Shown here piece after piece: positions 26,101 to 33,943 of a stretch of DNA of 64,000 nt. Position numbers and translations under genes: made by a program. Within the stretch, counting starts at the first letter, position 1; every line of letters starts with the position of its first letter. A model generated the notes under the pieces. The model ran no database searches. It saw only the letters and a list, made by a program, of their open reading frames with translations, and was not told where the DNA came from. The DNA comes from Stictocephala bisonia (Eukaryota; Arthropoda; Insecta; Hemiptera; Membracidae): positions 1 to 64,000 of the forward strand of contig JAQJVL010002641.1 of assembly GCA_035578905.1 (NCBI GenBank). Direction: 5' to 3'.

Positions 26101-29058
26101 AAATAAAATTTGTTACTTACCAAAATTTATTTTGTAAAATTCCAAGTTTCTTGTAGAAAATCATACTTTCTAAAAATTATTTTCCCAATATCCATAGTAT
26201 TGTTCAATAGACCACTTAAAAATCAACTTGTGTACAAAAATTCATAAGGTTATTTTGCAAAATGTTCACATAACATAAAATTTAAAAAATATTGCGTTTT
26301 CAATTTTTTCAACTTTAGTTCAATATTAGACCTATTCACTAAAGTTAATAAATGAAAAACCATTGGACCTATAAAATAATGTTTACTAATTGTATTTAAC
26401 TGTATCTAATTGATTTGAACACATATCATAAAACTTTATTAGTAAAATATACAAAACTATTTACAATATTGCTTGGGTATATATTTCGATATATACTGTG
26501 TTATATCGAATATATCGAAATATATTTCGAACTGTGTTATCACTTACTGGAGATCGTGAACGATCCATTATTATAAAATAAAACACTAAATAACACCACT
26601 TGTTTACCACAAACTCACACCAATACTAACAAACAATTAAACACTTCACAATAACAAAGCCAACTACAGACTGTCACTCAGTCTAGTCAGCTGTTGCATT
26701 CAAGTCAAAGCCTTCTAAATCGGTGTCGTTCAGAAATACTACTAGGACTGAAGTAATATATAAATATTTTCCCCTTGAAATACATTTCATTACGTTTATT
26801 TTGATATATTAAACATTGTTTTATGTTGATAAATAACGAAGATAGAATTTTTTTCCGTAGAATTGCCAACGTCCGTATATACGGACGTTGGCAATTCTCG
26901 GCGGTCTTTGCGGCGTCCGTAAAAGAGGACGTTGGCAAGTCTCGGTAGTATACTCAACGTCCGTATATAAGGACGTTGGCACTAAAGGGGTTAAGACCTC
27001 CAGGAGTAGTAGTATTTTTGGACAATATTCTTTTAATGTTCTATGGGCTTTTTTTAGTTTTCATGTTTATGGTTTACTGTGACGTTGAATTTATACAGAA
27101 CAAGTTGCTTACTGACACCCGTAACTACACCAGTGGACCATAAAAAAGAAGAAAAGTTAAAGTAAATCCTAGTCGGGTTCTGAACCATTTGGTTGTGATT
27201 GAGAATGTTGTGTTTTTTAGAAAATATTGGACTTTGGTTTTACCTAGCGATTGATATTTAAAATAATTAGAAAAACCCTCACATTTGCTATAAAACCAAG
27301 GTTACTAGTAACAATTATTGCATTTCACAGACCAGTTAATAGCCAAATTTAAATAAAAAATGTGTTACATTTTAGCTTAAGTTTCAAGACCAACTTTTGT
27401 TACTTTTATCTGGTGCCACATGATGTCTAACCAAATAAAAAATTTCCTCGTTTAATAAGCTTTAAATTGATATGCTATTTTAAACTGTTGTAGGTAAGAA
27501 TGACAGAAAAACTACCATCAAAGTAAAGTAAAACACGGTTTATGAATTTGGTTTTAGCAAGGTAACAAATCAACTAATAATAATCTAGTCACAATTGACA
27601 CACATCTTTTTTATGAAATTAGTAGCTTTTGTTACAGTTTCAAACCAGCTGTAACAATTGCTAAATAATCAACTGATCTGAAAAAAGTTAAAATTGGTTG
27701 TAATAACTACTGCATTAGGGCAATAATTAATTATTGTTTATTTGGCTTCCATATTAGATTAAAATGCTTGTTTGTTATTTTACATGGTATGGAATCTTTC
27801 ACAAGTTTAGAATATACTGATATGCGTATCATTTATGGTTTTTGTTCTGGAAATGCATCTGAATGTTTTTGTGAGTACAGTCGATGCTCTCCTGACAGTT
27901 AAAAGTTTTTCCTGATCTAAAAACGTTTATTCAAGCCTACCACCGTTAGTGTAAAAATGTAAGGTTCCTTTCAACGGCTGCTTAGTTGAAAATTTTATGC
28001 AAGTTGCTGGAGTGGAAGAGGATGTGCTGGAATTGTTATGGAAAGAGAAGTTGCACCCATTTTACACATGTTGAGGAACTAGAGCTGAGAGATCCTCCTC
28101 AGAGGCTTTAGCTTTTTAAGTGGATCCGGCAACATGACAGGTGAATTCCTGAAAACAATTTTATGGGCTGATAAATATTTGTTCACGAGAGATGAAGTCT
28201 TTAATTTGCATAATGAACATCACTAAGCTGATGATAACCAGCACCTTGTTCGTGAATTTTGGAGTCAGTCACCATTGAAGGTAAAATGTATGGGTTTGAC
28301 TGATCGGGAAGCAAGTGATTGGACCATATGTTCACTTTCCTCCTATACAAAATGGAATAAACGACGTACAATTCCTAACTGGAACTCTACCAAACCTCCA
28401 TTGAATTTGCATGATTACATTCTGTACCAAGCGATATTACCATGCACCACCGCACTTCAATCTCAATGTACGTGACCATTTAAGCAGCAACTTCCGCATG
28501 TGGATCAAAAGAGGTGGAACCGTTGCTTGGCCCTCTCGATCACCATACCTCAATCCATTGGCCTTTTCAGAATCACGTGACACCAGATAAAAGTAAAAAA
28601 AAAAGGTCTTGAAACTGAAACTGGTCTTCATAATTAATTAAGGATATTTTCTAAAAAAAACAAAAAGTCTCAAATCATGATCAACCGGTTTGGAACAGAC
28701 TTACTTGGATTTACTTGAGCTTTATTTCCTTTTGATGGTACACTGAAAGTTATGGGCATCGGCAGAAACTCACAATGTATATTTTTAATTTAATTATTTT
28801 TTTATCTTGGGTTATTTTATTAATTCACAACTTAATTACATACTCTGGAACAGGTCATTGTTTTTTTCAACTTTTCATAATAAGTTTAATATGATATTTC
28901 AGAAGGACAGTGACCAGGTATCATTTCATCTGCCTCTCCATCGCTATCTGTCAGTGTTCATGTGTCAGGCCATTAATGTCCAGGGAATCAGTCTGCATGA
29001 AGTCCTACCACCTCAAGACATGCTACAACTAATCATGATGCACCCACTCAGAGTACAG
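5043..29058 (+). CDS. Ubr3: UBR3-like E3 ubiquitin ligase, central part (six exons)
   Basis: UBR3 is a large RING-type E3 ubiquitin ligase of the N-recognin (UBR) family. Six exons join with matching phases (ends 1/2, 0/0, 1/2, 1/2, 0/0) into 347 codons with no stop. Recognisable UBR3 stretches include FLEELVFWTVKFEFPQKVV, NRVVHVSVQLFSNE, YWPLVSDLNNVLSHRPIAV, the QGMNVNQREL junction, HVEFEPQTYYAAFSAELEA and VSFHLPLHRYLSVF. They lie between the N-terminal UBR box and the C-terminal RING region, neither of which is in this window. Every junction has AG/GT sites. The introns range from 190 bp to 10.3 kb and are filled with TEs. Exons before 5043 and after 29058 were not found, so the gene is partial here. 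The family assignment is from memory of vertebrate UBR3 and is confident. Confidence 0.93.
5158..6030. other. Intron sequence, nothing recognised
   Basis: This is the first part of the 10.3 kb intron. The CAGGGTGTAT string at about 5531 resembles the termini of the foldback elements further on, but no matching second end was found. Confidence 0.4.
6032..6058 (+). repeat. 27-bp direct repeat, left copy, 5' of the Penelope-like element
   Basis: The 27-bp block beginning GTAAGTTTGCTGATG and ending CTATCTCTCC is identical to 9860-9886. The two copies bracket the Penelope-like element and probably derive from its terminal (pLTR-like) sequence. Confidence 0.75.
7618..8753 (+). pseudogene. Penelope-like reverse transcriptase core, frame-shifted
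   Basis: This is the RT domain of the element at 6500-9886. One open stretch (7618-7965) carries ERGAIKTLKSNDNIMILPAD, the usual start of the PLE RT. After a frameshift near 7960 the frame continues through the SLYTNIPH block. Another shift near 8500 precedes IDDIFMIW, whose two Asp are the expected metal ligands. An in-frame stop interrupts the QPLV-QLPS segment near 8110. The gene is broken. Confidence 0.8.
9080..9600 (+). pseudogene. Penelope-like GIY-YIG endonuclease relic
   Basis: FRQNENL is followed by a Cys-containing linker (KKSCKTCPIHLP) and then LIYELQC-x-HCPVQ-x-IGLTSETLR, where two stop codons occupy the gaps. One of them replaces the Tyr expected before Ile-Gly in the GIY-YIG motif. 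Downstream blocks (MNGHRHDC, PVSAHTLLH, RRMELAHQWI) agree with PLE endonucleases. It is not functional. Confidence 0.78.
9860..9886 (+). repeat. 27-bp direct repeat, right copy
   Basis: This copy is identical to 6032-6058 and sits just after the end of the Penelope-like element. Confidence 0.75.
10300..10640 (+). pseudogene. Second Penelope-like fragment
   Basis: Between about 10440 and 10620 the sequence parallels 8960-9100 of the full element: a DHSLSVS-like start, a KDGFKIL-like block, then VPTTTFRQPKNLS matching VTFRQNENL. It is a short, diverged piece of the same or a related element, interrupted by frame changes. Confidence 0.6.
10641..11417. other. Intron sequence, nothing recognised
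   Basis: The stretch is AT-rich and non-coding. No terminal repeats or conserved reading frame were seen. Confidence 0.45.
11418..11552 (+). repeat. Direct duplication, copy 1 (copy 2 at 12.90-13.09 kb)
   Basis: Shared blocks in order are ACCAACTTATATGTTGAAAA, ATATTACACCAGTTGT (ACTATTACACC here) and CAATAGGATATAACAAT. The two copies flank the foldback element at 11556-12649. Confidence 0.7.
11556..12649. mobile_element. Foldback element 1 (inverted arms of about 0.5 kb)
   Basis: The left end (ACAGGATGATCAACTCAAGG) and the reverse complement of the right end (ACAGGGTTATCAACTCAAGG) match, and the match continues through GGCCACAATTGGGATCTCAA. Internal pairs also match, for example ATACATGTTTTATAC with GTATAATACATGTAT and the CCCCTATTTTTATGATGG block with its reverse complement. 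The element is nearly all inverted repeat with a small central loop and no ORF. It shares the GCCATTTTCCAATAT block with the next foldback element. Confidence 0.85.
12895..13090 (+). repeat. Direct duplication, copy 2
   Basis: This is a diverged copy of 11418-11552. It ends in a short tandem repeat of AATAGGATATAAC (two units). Confidence 0.7.
13391..14398. mobile_element. Foldback element 2, TACAGGGTG termini
   Basis: It begins ACAGGGTGTCTTTTTTAAAT and ends with the inverted copy at 14379-14398, with TA on both sides. The arms pair over roughly 500 bp, including GCCATTTTCCAATATGGCGG and a central pair around GGCAGCACTGTTACCATTAT (about 13876 and 13960-13980). There is no ORF. The shared inner block and terminus suggest the same superfamily as foldback element 1. 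Confidence 0.88.
14399..15439. other. Intron sequence, nothing recognised
   Basis: No conserved reading frame or terminal repeat was noted. The stretch ends at the acceptor of UBR3 exon B (TTTTACAG). Confidence 0.45.
15440..15573 (+). CDS. Ubr3: UBR3 exon B
   Basis: It encodes DCPALQQVLVHKTFLEELVF and on to LLNMLPDPDYK. The acceptor is CTTTTACAG and the donor is AAG|GTGAGTG. The exon ends on a complete codon. Confidence 0.92.
15930..16185 (+). repeat. GC-rich tandem repeat of about 80-90 bp units
   Basis: Blocks of the type GGCCTACGGCCTCGCCAAGA, then GCTATAGGCCC, then TTTGTGGA recur three times with variation. The base composition is much more GC-rich than the surroundings. The apparent reading frames here are by-products of the repeat. 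Confidence 0.75.
16378..16910. mobile_element. TTAA-flanked piggyBac-type MITE with six palindromes
   Basis: The 533-bp element is flanked by TTAA (16374-16377 and 16911-16914). Its ends are CACTTTAATCGCC and, reversed, CACTTTAACTGCC. It contains six 20-bp palindromes of the form GTCAGTC-N6-GACTGAC starting at 16424, 16467, 16639, 16725, 16768 and 16875. Spacings are 43, 172, 86, 43 and 107 bp. No ORF. The TTAA duplication and C-rich terminus fit mobilisation by a piggyBac transposase. Confidence 0.88.
16424..16894. repeat. Six GTCAGTC-N6-GACTGAC palindromes
   Basis: The copies are at 16424-16443, 16467-16486, 16639-16658, 16725-16744, 16768-16787 and 16875-16894. Outer heptamers are invariant while the central six bases vary. 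The first four intervals are exact multiples of 43 bp (1, 4, 2, 1). The last copy ends 16 bp from the element terminus. Confidence 0.95.
17597..17668 (-). pseudogene. N-terminus of a Tigger-type transposase, relic
   Basis: Reading from ATG at 17668, the minus strand encodes MADKRKKVVLSIEDKLEQIY, which resembles the start of the psq-type helix-turn-helix of Tigger/jerky-like transposases. The similarity fades after about 22 residues. It lies about 600 bp from the right end of the Tigger-like element, as expected for a transposase read inward from that end. Confidence 0.65.
18465..18693 (+). CDS. Ubr3: UBR3 exon C
   Basis: It encodes EALTQAFVLHYSRISMMLER and on through SVQLFSNEALALRMVDKLN to ILIPNTLH, plus one base. 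The acceptor is TTTTGCAG and the donor is T|GTGAGT. Confidence 0.93.
18884..19063 (+). CDS. Ubr3: UBR3 exon D
   Basis: It encodes PQKNFHFVVDCGLPVMKEHC, YWPLVSDLNNVLSHRP and EFLSMFQ, ending one base into a Gly codon. The acceptor is TGCCAG and the donor is CAAG|GTTAGT. The intron from exon C is only 190 bp. Confidence 0.93.
19064..19511. other. Intron sequence before foldback element 3
   Basis: AT-rich with no recognisable feature. Confidence 0.4.
20310..20560 (-). pseudogene. Coding remnant in left arm (TE-associated WVP-type domain)
   Basis: On the minus strand the frame reads HLSIESIMT, then FHQPTGPRTSFK, NDETWVPLRNIL and RKTTPLRLTTAAG, with a few stops and shifts. The order of blocks (Cys-x-Tyr-Asp, hydrophobic, HPxGP, W-x-P, WVP, IL) resembles a domain I recall from unnamed proteins of aphids and other insects. 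The family has no function I can state, and the match is from memory. Confidence 0.5.
21240..21475 (+). pseudogene. Coding remnant in right arm, inverted partner
   Basis: On the plus strand the same domain appears as EYDTIACVYDNHRWLPKFHL, then SIESIMTVF and, after frame changes, TTPLQLTTATGA. It preserves the first half (ACVYDN-x-W) better than the left-arm copy, which preserves the second half. Confidence 0.5.
21933..22655. other. Intron sequence, nothing recognised
   Basis: AT-rich, ending at the acceptor of exon E (ATTACTGTAG). Confidence 0.45.
22656..22882 (+). CDS. Ubr3: UBR3 exon E
   Basis: It completes the split Gly codon (G+GC), then encodes MNVNQRELVQHVEFEPQTYY, AFSAELEASAYPMWALLSHL and on to INMTQANI. 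The donor is ATC|GTAAGTC and the exon ends on a full codon. Confidence 0.94.
23197..25426 (-). mobile_element. piggyBac element, 2230 bp, TTAA target site
   Basis: The element is flanked by TTAA (23193-23196 and 25427-25430). Its terminal inverted repeat is the 12-mer CACATTCGATGC at both ends. One transposase gene runs right to left and is frame-shifted. Palindromes of the form GGCCCCAYRTGGGGCC occur at 23351-23366, 25353-25368 (left half imperfect) and 25395-25410. The two at the right end are 42 bp apart, and the outer one ends 16 bp from the terminus. Confidence 0.92.
23534..25109 (-). pseudogene. piggyBac transposase, frame-shifted, third Asp replaced
   Basis: PiggyBac transposases excise and insert TTAA-flanked elements using a DDD catalytic triad and a C-terminal cysteine-rich domain that binds the ends. 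The likely start is ATG at 25109 (MDSAVPSTSREND), followed by an acidic, Ser-rich N-terminus. The frame must change between about 24840 and 24780 to continue into TIPELKTFLGILLHTGTIHM. The first two catalytic Asp are visible in VYMDNYYNS and GVDQGDQMM. The third position, expected in a motif like LDMAIVNA, reads IQMTMVNA, so Asp appears replaced by Gln. The Cys-rich end (CRQCTKDG, HCETCPEKPGLC) is intact. About 525 residues would be encoded without the shift. It is probably inactive, unless the shift is an assembly error and another residue serves as ligand. Confidence 0.88.
25431..25858. other. Intron sequence between two TTAA elements
   Basis: AT-rich with no recognisable feature, ending in the TTAA of the next element (25855-25858). 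Confidence 0.4.
26860..26897. repeat. Perfect 38-bp palindrome
   Basis: The left half GAATTGCCAACGTCCGTAT is followed by its exact reverse complement. It is the innermost of the three palindromes in the element at 25859-26990. Confidence 0.97.
26911..26980. repeat. Two further palindromes at 44-bp spacing
   Basis: The 24-bp windows 26911-26934 (half-sites GGCGTCC and GGACGTTG) and 26955-26978 (CAACGTCC and GGACGTTG) are imperfect versions of the 38-bp palindrome core. Confidence 0.9.
26995..27980. other. Intron sequence, nothing recognised
   Basis: AT-rich. No reading frame or repeat structure that I can name. Confidence 0.4.
27990..28570 (+). pseudogene. Tc1/mariner-superfamily transposase relic
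   Basis: Blocks in different frames match a DDE transposase of the Tc1/mariner group seen in many insects. They are LHPFYT at about 28055, an ILWADKYLFTRDEVFNLHNE segment at about 28160-28225, DNQHLVREFWSQ at about 28240 and, in another frame, APPHFNLNVRDHLSSNF then VAWPSRSPYLNPLAF at about 28440-28570. The Asp normally before GAPPHFN is lost and several stops occur. No terminal repeats were found. Confidence 0.75.
28903..29058 (+). CDS. Ubr3: UBR3 exon F (last exon found)
   Basis: It encodes KDSDQVSFHLPLHRYLSVFM and on through LHEVLPPQDMLQLIMMHPLR to VQ, 52 complete codons. The acceptor is GATATTTCAG and the donor is CAG|GTAAGA. The donor shows the gene continues, but I did not recognise the next exon. 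Confidence 0.94.
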
Positions 29059-29740
29059 GTAAGATGCATGTTTGGTTGTTAGATATAATTATTATTTATA
29101 CCTATACTTACGCTACCTTGGCCAGATAAGAATTGGTTGCCATGGTTTTCACTAAAAATACATTTTTAAATGAGCTTTCTGAGAGTTTCTTGTTTAATCT
29201 GGTTTCATATGCTACTAAGAATAAATGTTGTTCTTTCTTTTTCAAACATATCAGTTTCTTATAATTCTGAAATGGATGGATTTCCATGGTTTCCACCTTT
29301 CTATTCAAAATCATGGTCTTCAGGAGGTGACCGTGTTAGAAAATCCTGTGCACAAAACACATAGATAATCAATGTTATAGCCTCGATACAGAATGCCATC
29401 ATGAAGGCAAAACATAATGTATTTACTCACTAACAGATGAGACATGTTTACATACTGGATATTTGTAGGACCATTAACTGTTTTTTTGTCTCAAAGTTTT
29501 CAGAACTTTCTTGAATAAACTGCAGTTTTAATTTACTTCAAAGTAGTATCCATCAAGAACTTAATTCAAAACCATAATATTTATTAAGATTACTTGTATG
29601 TTTTCTAATTTTTATTGCACCCATTATATTTCTTTCATAATAATTACTGGTAAAAACCAATATTTTATCTGATAAAACTCAATCCCAAATTAAGTAATTA
29701 ATGAGTTTTCAAAAAAATCTTGTTGTGTTTATTACGCCTT
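29059..29740. other. Intron sequence, nothing recognised
   Basis: AT-rich, non-coding. Confidence 0.4.
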
Positions 29741-29744
29741 ATAC

Positions 29745-30130
29745 ATATATTCTTTAAATTCAGCTGAAATAAGCCTACCAGTTTCACCAATATAGCACTT
29801 TCCACAGTTGTGCTTTATATGGTTAACTATGGAAATGTGATGTGGAATCTTGTCTTTAATTGGTTGTAGAATTGGACTGATTTTATTTTGAAGCTTGAAA
29901 ATAGTTTTTATATTGATTTCATGTTGGCACTTTTATCAGTACTACCTTAAGTGTACATATGGGTTTTTTGCTCTTCCACGCATGGGTTGGTGAGGACTCA
30001 TTTCTCTAAACAGCAAGGGAAGGTTCAAGCTGATAAAATTAATGGATTTTGATAGTACATTTTTTTTAGTCTTTCAATTCTTCAAATATTTTAAGAAACA
30101 CAACGTCTCGACAGGTATAAAACTTCTGTC
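29745..30130 (-). pseudogene. GIY-YIG fragment of another Penelope-like element
   Basis: On the minus strand, at about 29900-29750, the frame reads KDKIPHHISIVNHIKHNC then GKCYIGETGRLISAEFKEY, a GIY-YIG core with YIG intact. The neighbouring ATCTGAAGATGACAGAAG followed by GTCGAGACGTT (minus strand, about 30140-30100) resembles sequence often found downstream of such domains in these elements. Only this piece is preserved. Confidence 0.65.
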
Positions 30131-30139
30131 ATCTTCAGA

Positions 30140-31671
30140 TGTTACATTCCACCTTATCCTACATATAAAACTCCTACATTAATTTTAGAGTTTTTATTAT
30201 GGTACTCTTTGAATAACGAGTAATGTAGGATTGACAGACAGATTGAAACAAGTGTTGAAATTTTTATTTATATGAACAAAAAGAGTTTTTATGAAAAGTT
30301 GACTGATATTAAACTCATTGGTTTTGTTGAACAATTGATAAGTAGGAACACATTATGACTTACCAAACACAGTTTTTAATATTGCTGTGCATTTAATATG
30401 TTTTAGACCTAAAAATGCAAGCATACAACACCATTTTTGTGAAACAGTGAAATTTATTTCTTTACATAAAACGAAGAGTGCATCAGAGATGTTTATGTCC
30501 ATTCTGAATATCTATTGTTTTGAACATATAAAATACTATTATTTTGAAGATATGAGACAAGTTGATCTTCGACAACTTTTCGAAGTAATTTGAACAATCC
30601 TTTGTAAAGATATGCGTCGAAAATAATTTTGTTCGGTAATGTCATTTGATTTATTAAGCTATCTGCAACATATTTATAGATAGCATCTGTATAATGGAAC
30701 TTATTAAGTAAATGTTTTTATATTTAGAATTAGACTTAACATTTTTTCCGGGTAGCTCATTTATGAAAAAAAAGTTACCCGGAGTGAAGTTGTTTACTTG
30801 TTTGTTGTTCCTTCTTCCCACTGTAACATTCTCTATGCCCTGCATCCACCCCCCACTCCCATTTTTTTTCACTTTGAATCAACTTATATCTGTAAAACTC
30901 TTTTAGGACATTTAAAAAGATTACTTAAGATTTGCCTTATTCCCAATACTAAGTTTTCAGATTTGTATTAAATGGTTGTCCTTAACTCTCTCTCGAATGG
31001 CTTATTATTAGTTCTGTAGATATCCAGGGTTGAAATTTTTTACAGCAAGATTTTCTTATCTGAGTCAGTTTTTCAAACTATGAAGACAGCCTAGAACTAT
31101 TTAAAAAAATGAATAGTACAAGAATTAACATCTAAGGATAGTAAAACGGGATCCTATTTGGCTTAAGTTAGGCTATACATAAGTAGTGTGTTATCTATGA
31201 ATGTGCGTTGCGTGTCAGTGTTGTCAAGTTTGTGGCAGTCAAAATGGATTGTGTCTTTGTTGATGTAATTGCGAGGACTATGTAGTAGTGGTCAATAACC
31301 GTGTTGTGTACTACAGCTCTCCTGATGCTGCTCATGTCTTGTTGTTGTATAAAAATGTGGTCTGTACATGAAAAACTATTATCAATCCCTCTTGTTCGTT
31401 ATTTACACATTGTACTAGTCCTGAACCAAGCAAACAATTAAAATACAAATAATTAATTACGTTCAACGTAAATCAATATTAGCATCACTATTAATTATGC
31501 ATATTTTATTCCTTTCAATATTATCGTAATAATTAAATAAAGTGTCTAAAGGTTATGAATGTTGCAGTCAAATGTGTAGCAAACAGCAAGTAAATTGTAG
31601 TTCAGTTTACAGTAATTAAAGTTCAAACTAATTCCAACATTCTGTCAAAATATTAATGTGCAGTTTTGTAT
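30140..31671. other. No gene recognised
   Basis: AT-rich. Apparent small reading frames lack conserved motifs and splice context. Confidence 0.4.
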
Positions 31672-31675
31672 TTAA

Positions 31676-32499
31676 CCCTTATCACGCGGCATACGGATAT
31701 ATCAGTACAATGAAAATAGCTCTAAACGCGGCATACTGACATATCCGTATTGATGTATTTTTTAGGTTATTTTTATTTAATAGTACACTACATAACCGGA
31801 AATGGGTACAAAAGCCTTTAAATGCTTATTTATAGCCAACCGGATGCAAGCTGGTTTAATTTCACACAACAGGAAGTTAGAAACAGCTGTTATGATATTT
31901 TCGTTGCCGTGACGACTGACGCATAGCGCGGAATGCGGATATAACCGGATCTCGCTAGACAGTTCGCCTGCCAGTGCCAGTGTCGCCATTCACAGCCAAG
32001 TGTCTGTCTAGTTGACATCACTAAGCTTTTGTTTACATCGTTGTAGTTATTCTTTGGTTGGTTTGTTTCATTTTATTGTTGAGTTTTTGTTTCTACGTCG
32101 TTGTTGTAGACCTGCACGGAACATCCCACACTTCACCCTGACGGATGTTTTGAAGTGTATCATACTGTCCAAAACTACTAACTAATTCCATTACTGTATT
32201 ATAGTTTATTTGATAACATATAATGAGATTGTTTTTCATTTTATTTTATATTGTTTAAATTTAGACTAAAGTTATTGTACTAACTGAATATATAGCAGCG
32301 TATTCCATAAAATTGTTTTAATCATTGTCATATTACAAAATGTAAAATTAAATAAATTTTTATGAAATGGCTATTTTTTATTACTTAAAGGTCAATTAAG
32401 TGGAAAATAAATTAAACTTTTGAAAAAATGAAATTAAAAAAATAAAGTTATATGCACGCTATTGAGACTTAGGCCAAATTTTATTCAGCGCTTTAAGGG
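31676..32499. mobile_element. TTAA-flanked MITE of 824 bp with paired palindromes
   Basis: It is flanked by TTAA (31672-31675 and 32500-32503). Its ends are CCCTTATCACGCGG and, reversed, CCCTTAAAGCGCTG. Near the left end, TACGGATATATCAGTA (31692-31707) and TACTGACATATCCGTA (31734-31749) are near-palindromes and nearly reverse complements of each other, centred 42 bp apart. The first centre is 23.5 bp from the terminal base. No ORF. Confidence 0.8.
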
Positions 32500-32503
32500 T
32501 TAA

Positions 32504-33729
32504 AGCTTCTATAGACATTAAAACATTGTCAAAATTTGTTGCTAAGCTCCTAATATTATAGTAGAGAATTGTTAACGTATCAACTGAACTATATTTTTTT
32601 TAAACAAGGAAAACTGTTTGACATCAGTAAATTCTAACAACAATCAAAAGCAAAAACATTGCTATCATCTTTGCTGTTTTGAAGAGTTTCCATAAGTCAC
32701 TTCTCGTCCACACTCGCCACCCGCCCAGCAGCGATAACATTACCTTACACTAGAACCATTGAAATAGCAAAAGTAAGACATGATTCATAAAGTAGACAAA
32801 ACCTCAGCCTATAAATAAAGAAATAAACAAAATTGGAAAAAAGCTATTATAATGTGACAATGAAGAAAGTCAGTTAGTTTTATGCAATTGAAAAAAATAT
32901 ACAAAATGTTCCACAAATTACCGAAGGGAAATTCATTCCATGAATTCAAGACCTTTTATTGATTTAAACATTTTTTGCAATTTAGTGCTACTTTATTGTT
33001 TATTTGCCTACTACTACATAGATTGTTTTGGTTTGAAATAAAAAATACAATAAAATAAATGAACCTACTTAGTTCTTTAAGCATAAAAGAAGTTTGGCAT
33101 TGTGGTTGTAAAATATTTTAAAAACCTAACAAGTACAATAATTAAAGGGAAACTTATTTTTCATAAAATATGATCGTGTACAGATAAAATAGTCTGAGGC
33201 TCTTAAAAATTAACTTATCAAAATAGACTAAGATGAAAATCAAGGCTTTAAAATTTGAAAATACTTTTAATACATTTTTATTATTAATAATGTCCATTAT
33301 TTGGCAACAAGAAGGTATGGAAATGGACCATTTGGCTTACAGATTTACTAGGAGACAGATAATAGGGTGAGAAAGGGTTAGTCTTATTACATAAAATCCA
33401 AAAACCATGTACTCACTCATCACGAAATCTTCAGTAACACAGAACAGATTTTGATGAAATTTGGAGGGAAGTTAGCTTTTGTATTATAGAGACCCACTAA
33501 GAAAGGTTTCTCAAAATTCCAAACCTATGAGGTAAAAATTGCCCCTCATCGTTTCCTTTTTTAAAATTGGCATTAGTTCAATTTAATAATTTATTTCAAA
33601 CAACTGATATAAAAACATAAACATCTTGGCTTGGCTAATGTGGTTTTAAATGTGAAATATTTAAGGCATTTTTACTAACTCTGACATGATTGTACTAATT
33701 TGCCTCTCTCTAAAGTAGACTTGTAGGGT
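32504..33729. other. No gene recognised
   Basis: AT-rich non-coding sequence. Confidence 0.4.
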
Positions 33730-33878
33730 TTTATAAACTATAAAACTTTGTTATCAAGGAGAATGGCAATAGGTTGAGCTTTTATATTGATGTGATGGTT
33801 TGGGTAGAATAACGGAGGCAGGAGTAAGCAAGCATAGAGAACCATCCCTGTAACGAAGGAAGGGCTGTCTCAAGAGAA
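33730..33878. repeat. Dispersed repeat, copy 2 (partner at 0.70-0.85 kb)
   Basis: It has the same ordered blocks as copy 1 (CTATAAAACTTTGT, AGGAGAATGGC, TTTTATATT, GTAAGCAAGCA, ACCATCCC). The surrounding sequence is unrelated. Confidence 0.6.
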
Positions 33879-33917
33879 TTAAATTAAGAGAGTAGAATAA
33901 TTCATCCTTGTTTCCTG

Positions 33918-33943
33918 TTTTTTTTTTTTTTTTTTTTTTTTTT
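33918..33943 (+). repeat. Poly(T) tract, 26 bases
   Basis: An uninterrupted T run just downstream of dispersed repeat copy 2. It may be the poly(A) tail of a minus-strand retroposed sequence, but no body was identified. Confidence 0.8.

Larger units (their letters stand above)
25859..26990. mobile_element. TTAA-flanked element of 1132 bp with three palindromes
   Basis: It starts CCCTTTTAGTGCC and, read inward from the other end, CCCCTTTAGTGCC, with TTAA on both sides (25855-25858 and 26991-26994). There is no transposase ORF. Near the right end lie three palindromes built on CAACGTCC...GGACGTTG, centred at 26878.5, 26922.5 and 26966.5, exactly 44 bp apart. The outermost centre is 23.5 bp from the terminal base. 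It is a non-autonomous, piggyBac-type element. Confidence 0.87.

Noticed and set aside
30387..30593. Possible next UBR3 exon
   Set aside because: The translation does not match the sequence expected after exon F and lacks suitable splice sites.
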